Below, in pieces: positions 62,901 through 64,000 of a stretch of DNA of 64,000 bases; the first letter of the stretch is position 1; every line of letters starts with the position of its first letter. Source of the DNA: Prinia subflava (lineage: Eukaryota > Chordata > Aves > Passeriformes > Cisticolidae); NCBI RefSeq assembly GCF_021018805.1, contig NC_086249.1, positions 75,170,472 to 75,234,471 of the forward strand, written 5' to 3'. Both the position numbers and the translations under genes were made by a program. The notes below the pieces were generated by a model, which had not been told where the DNA came from, made no database searches, and worked only from the letters and a program-made list of their open reading frames with translations.

Positions 62901-64000
62901 TGTGAAGAAGGCATTTATGAACCATTTACACACAGATCTGAGCACCTTGCTGGCTGCTCCTGGTGCTGCAGTTCTCTCAGACATGAATGGCCAGGATGTG
63001 TGAGAGCAGACAGGGGTGCCAGGAGAGTCCGCACCACAGGCTCTGGTGTGCCACATGGGTGGCCAGTCCCCTGAGAAGGGTGACTGTCACAGCCCAAAGG
63101 CAACACACCACCACTTCTTCAAGTGCCTCCAAGCTCCGCCTGCTCAAGCAAGCGCTACTGACTCACTGTGCAGCAAAGGCCAGCAGACTGCAACCCACAG
63201 GTGCTCTGCACTCAGCACCCGAGAGCCACAGGCCACACTCCCTGCTGAGGGAGTCAAAGCTCTAACCTAGGCCTTAGCTTTGGTATGGGAACCCTGGAGG
63301 GCAAATCCCCACGTCAAACACACCCTGAATGCAGCTGTTGTTCCATGCACAGGTGCCCTCCCAGCCCATTGCATACCAGAGCATACAGATCCCGTGTGGA
63401 GGTGGGGGATCTGCGCTGCGAGGATTTTACTCCAAAAGCATTTGTCAAGGAGACCCTCCCTGAAAAGGCGTATTTGCCTTCTTTGGGAAATGTCTGTGAA
63501 TGAATGAAGACGGATTGGAAGCGAACAGATTTCAAGAACTCAGACTTCCAAAGGCCAGCCTCCCCATTTTTTATACCAACAGTTTGTCTTTTCAGAGCAA
63601 GGAGTTCAACAAATGTAGTGTCACTACAGCACTATACAAACATCAAAAATGTCTAGGGCAATAAGAAGGAGCTGATGAGCAGCAAGGAATGTTCTTGCCT
63701 CCTTCCAACAGACAATTCTGGGTAATATTATCAAGAGAATTCAGAGCTGATCCGTTTAATACTGCAGCCTGACATACTCAGTTTGACTTAGGTTTCTAAA
63801 ATGCTTAGGTCAATAAAAGTCCCTTAATCTTCATTAAGTGTTCCTGAGAGAGTCTACAACACTTACAACTTAATTACATTTTTTGGTTTTTTGTTTTTTC
63901 TATTTTATGGGTTTCCTTTCCTTGACATAGAATTCTCATATCATAGAGCAGTAATACAGTACAAGGAATTGTGCAGGCCACGTACTGCCAAAGCTGCTGC
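53951..64000 (-). other. Intron 3, mostly AT-rich, two GC-richer segments
   Basis: Segments 60190-60710 and 62930-63520 are clearly richer in G and C than their surroundings and carry overlapping frames on both strands (for example 60394-60702 plus and 63280-63507 plus). None matches a family that I recognise, and the multi-frame openness is what GC enrichment alone produces. Poly-A runs lie at 61440-61451 and 62333-62343. The frame at 58883-59248 (121 codons) is also unassigned. Confidence 0.5.

Noticed and set aside
36700..64000. Search for the preceding 68-nt exon (motif IDVDIYVNS, ending INM)
   Set aside because: No catRttDat pattern preceded by a donor was found. The nearest string, near 60751, encodes a different peptide and has no exon context.

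Overview
This window is vertebrate nuclear DNA, most likely from a bird. The evidence is AT-rich, gene-poor sequence, several CR1 LINE copies of avian type, and two perfectly spliced exons of a GABA-A receptor gamma subunit that best matches gamma-3 (GABRG3). The species cannot be named. There are no bacterial-style operons, CRISPR arrays or tRNA/rRNA genes that I can support.

The only protein-coding gene I can support is GABRG3 on the minus strand, so transcription runs from high to low coordinates. Exon 4 (221 nt, 36460-36680) and exon 5 (83 nt, 34094-34176) keep the lengths, phases and splice sites typical of this family. Together they encode part of the extracellular ligand-binding domain and the whole Cys-loop. 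The neighbouring exons (3 and 6 in the family numbering) were not found. On that reading 36681-64000 is intron 3, 34177-36459 is intron 4 (2,283 nt), and 1-34093 is intron 5.

Region by region: 1-34093 (intron 5) holds three plus-strand CR1 fragments (about 8.4, 11.4-11.9 and 13.6-14.3 kb), one minus-strand CR1 (20.1-20.3 kb), three strong hairpins (14.7, 17.3 and 25.4 kb), and a ~1 kb GAAA-type polypurine tract (27465-28459). Intron 4 shows nothing recognisable. Intron 3 holds a compact solo-LTR-like element antisense to the gene, 312 bp upstream of exon 4 (36993-37200). It also holds a T-rich TTTTG/TTTGG repeat (38.6 kb), a possible decayed retroelement coding fragment (47.6-48.0 kb), a CpG-rich patch with two near-palindromic RFX X-box motifs (48.58-48.64 kb), and a CR1 reverse-transcriptase-region fragment (53.5-53.95 kb).

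I did not find a multi-gene novel system. The observations most worth following are the paired X-boxes in an isolated CpG-rich patch, the near-perfect hairpins (miRNA-like, or scars of replication template switching), and the giant TTTC tract in the GABRG3 pre-mRNA. Most long reading frames in the window look like chance frames or frames inside repeats.
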